DNA of 6,992 nucleotides from assembly GCA_014376915.1 (NCBI GenBank), contig JACMQP010000027.1:1-6992 (forward strand), given 5' to 3'. The number at the start of each line of letters is the position of its first letter. Within the stretch, counting starts at the first letter, position 1. The notes beneath the pieces were generated by a model. That model was not told the origin of the DNA and did not search any database. It saw only the letters and a program-made list of their open reading frames with translations. A program made the position numbers and the translations under genes. This DNA comes from Ramlibacter sp. GTDB taxonomy: Bacteria; Pseudomonadota; Gammaproteobacteria; Burkholderiales; Burkholderiaceae. This document shows positions 6,064 to 6,992 of this stretch, piece after piece.

Positions 6064-6852
6064 TTACGAATCGGTGGCGCCGGTTTCGGCCGGCGGCTGG
6101 GTTGTCCTGATGAAGATCTGTGCGGCCCAGATTCCCACTTCGTACAACAGAACCATCGGGATCGCGAGCGCAAGCTGGGAGACCACGTCCGGCGGCGTGA
6201 TCACGGCCGCGATGATGAACGCCAGCACGATGAAGTAGCCGCGGAAGGCCTTCAGTTTGTCGATCGACACGACGCCCAGACGCGCCAGGACAACCACCAC
6301 GATCGGAACTTCGAACGACAGCCCGAAGGCCAGGAACATGGTGAGCACGAAACTCAGGTAGGCCTCGATATCCGGCGCCGCCGTGATGCTCTTTGGGGCA
6401 AAGCCCTGGATGAATTTGAACACCTGGCCGAACACGAAAAAGTAGCAGAACGCCACGCCCACGAAAAACAGAATGGTGCTCGACACCACCAGCGGCAGCA
6501 CCAGTTTCTTCTCGTGCATGTACAGGCCTGGTGCGACGAAGGCCCAGGCCTGGTACAGCACGACCGGGAGCGCGCCCAGGAAGGCGGCCATCAAGAGGAT
6601 CTTCAGCGGCACCAGGAACGGCGAGATCACCGAGGTCGCTATCAGCGTCGCGCCCTTGGGCAGGGTGGCGATCAGCGGCGCCGCCAGGATGTCGTACAGC
6701 GCCGCCGGCCCGGGATAGAGGAACAGCACGGCGGGAACCACCCCGCTGGCAGCGGTCGCCTTGTTCAGCCGCGCGCGCTGTTCCTCCAGGTGCGCGACGA
6801 AGGGCTGTTCGGGGCCGGCGAGTTCGTCTTCCTTGTTGGGCGTGTCCGACAT
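6064..6852 (-). CDS. tatC: Sec-independent (Tat) protein translocase subunit TatC
   Basis: TatC is the six-helix core of the twin-arginine translocase. With TatB it binds twin-Arg signal peptides before TatA assembles and folded proteins cross the inner membrane. The product is 262 residues (E. coli 258). Family segments are clear: PFVAHLEEQRARL (17-29), APLIATLPKGATLIAT (58-73), YQAWAFVAPGLYMHEKK (100-116), DIEAYLSFVLTMFLAFG (161-177), SFEVPIV (179-185) and ITPPDVVSQLALAIPM (218-233). Glu24, Glu114 (FxxPxLYxxE motif) and Glu181 match the functionally important glutamates of E. coli TatC. One oddity is that the HLxELR motif reads HLEEQR, with Gln25 in place of Leu. The start at 6852 shares its first base with the tatB stop (TGATG) and lacks its own ribosome site, so translation is probably coupled. 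It converges on the protease gene. Confidence 0.96.
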   Translation of the reverse strand: MSDTPNKEDELAGPEQPFVAHLEEQRARLNKATAASGVVPAVLFLYPGPAALYDILAAPLIATLPKGATLIATSVISPFLVPLKILLMAAFLGALPVVLYQAWAFVAPGLYMHEKKLVLPLVVSSTILFFVGVAFCYFFVFGQVFKFIQGFAPKSITAAPDIEAYLSFVLTMFLAFGLSFEVPIVVVVLARLGVVSIDKLKAFRGYFIVLAFIIAAVITPPDVVSQLALAIPMVLLYEVGIWAAQIFIRTTQPPAETGATDS

Positions 6853-6992
6853 CAGTTGAACTTGTGCGGACGGAAGCGCGCCACCCGGGCGGCGCCCGAC
6901 AGCGCCTTGGTCCGGATGCCGTTGCGGGTCTTGTACCAGGTGGGCGTCGCGCCTTGTTTGATGCGCCACTTCTTCTTGGGGTGGCGGTATTC
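6852..6992 (-). CDS. tatB: C-terminal end of TatB (Tat translocase subunit)
   Basis: Forty-six codons plus the stop are visible; the 5' part, with the membrane helix, is off the right edge. The residues include [16 protein letters not shown] and then [19 protein letters not shown], a basic tail that I recognise as typical of betaproteobacterial TatB and quite unlike the E. coli tail. The gene ends in TGATG, where the stop overlaps the tatC ATG by one base, the expected tatB-tatC order. tatA is expected further upstream on this strand. The assignment rests on this tail and on context. Confidence 0.88.
   Translation of the reverse strand, partial: EYRHPKKKWRIKQGATPTWYKTRNGIRTKALSGAARVARFRPHKFN

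Noticed and set aside
6041..6064. Hairpin GTCAG/CTGAC followed by CCTTTAC at the degS end as a terminator
   Set aside because: The stem is only 5-7 bp, the arms include the end of the coding region, and the T-run has three bases. Too weak to call.
6078..6095. CGCCGG/CCGGCG inverted repeat near the tatC end
   Set aside because: It is within tatC coding sequence with no following T-tract; such short GC palindromes are common at this base composition.
1..6992. CRISPR arrays, tRNA or rRNA genes, insertion sequences, phage or toxin-antitoxin genes
   Set aside because: No spaced direct repeats, RNA-gene signatures, terminal inverted repeats or transposase-like frames were seen. Nearly all of the window is accounted for by nine housekeeping-type genes.

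Overview
The window looks like chromosomal DNA of a betaproteobacterium. The evidence is high G+C, closely packed genes, a cytochrome bc1 operon ordered petA-petB, a TatB tail of the betaproteobacterial type, and the grouping of petAB, mscL, a Nif3-family gene, a DegS-type protease and tatBC. I recall this grouping from Burkholderiales and Rhodocyclales genomes but could not check it here. Genus or family cannot be assigned from the sequence alone.

Layout, left to right: petB (minus, 3' part off the left edge) and petA (minus) encode cytochrome b and the Rieske protein of the bc1 complex. mscL (plus) is divergent from petA across 127 bp and encodes the large-conductance mechanosensitive channel. 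pdxA and a Nif3/YbgI-family gene (minus) form a two-gene unit in which the Nif3 gene is upstream and the two overlap by 4 bp (ATGA). Divergent from them is a plus-strand gene for a 7-helix membrane protein with a degenerate GGDEF domain, followed after 55 bp by a membrane-anchored single-PDZ HtrA protease (DegS/AlgW type). tatC and the 3' end of tatB (minus) converge on the protease gene and overlap by one base (TGATG). Every stretch longer than about 140 bases is coding, so there is no large unexplained gap. I found no tRNA, rRNA, CRISPR array, insertion sequence or phage gene.

The common theme is the cell envelope: respiratory chain, osmotic safety valve, envelope-stress protease and Tat export. 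There is one plausible direct link between the two ends. Bacterial Rieske proteins usually reach the membrane by the Tat pathway, and the petA product carries a Lys-Arg variant of the Tat motif. pdxA (vitamin B6 synthesis) and the degenerate GGDEF gene are the two members that do not obviously belong to the block.

I see no convincing new multi-gene system. The item most worth following is the 7TM/degenerate-GGDEF protein, whose GGDEF signature, one metal-binding Asp and inhibitory I-site are all altered. It is therefore probably a c-di-GMP-independent or GTP-sensing regulator rather than a cyclase. Next are the pdxA-Nif3 translational coupling and an altered residue in the conserved N-terminal motif of TatC.
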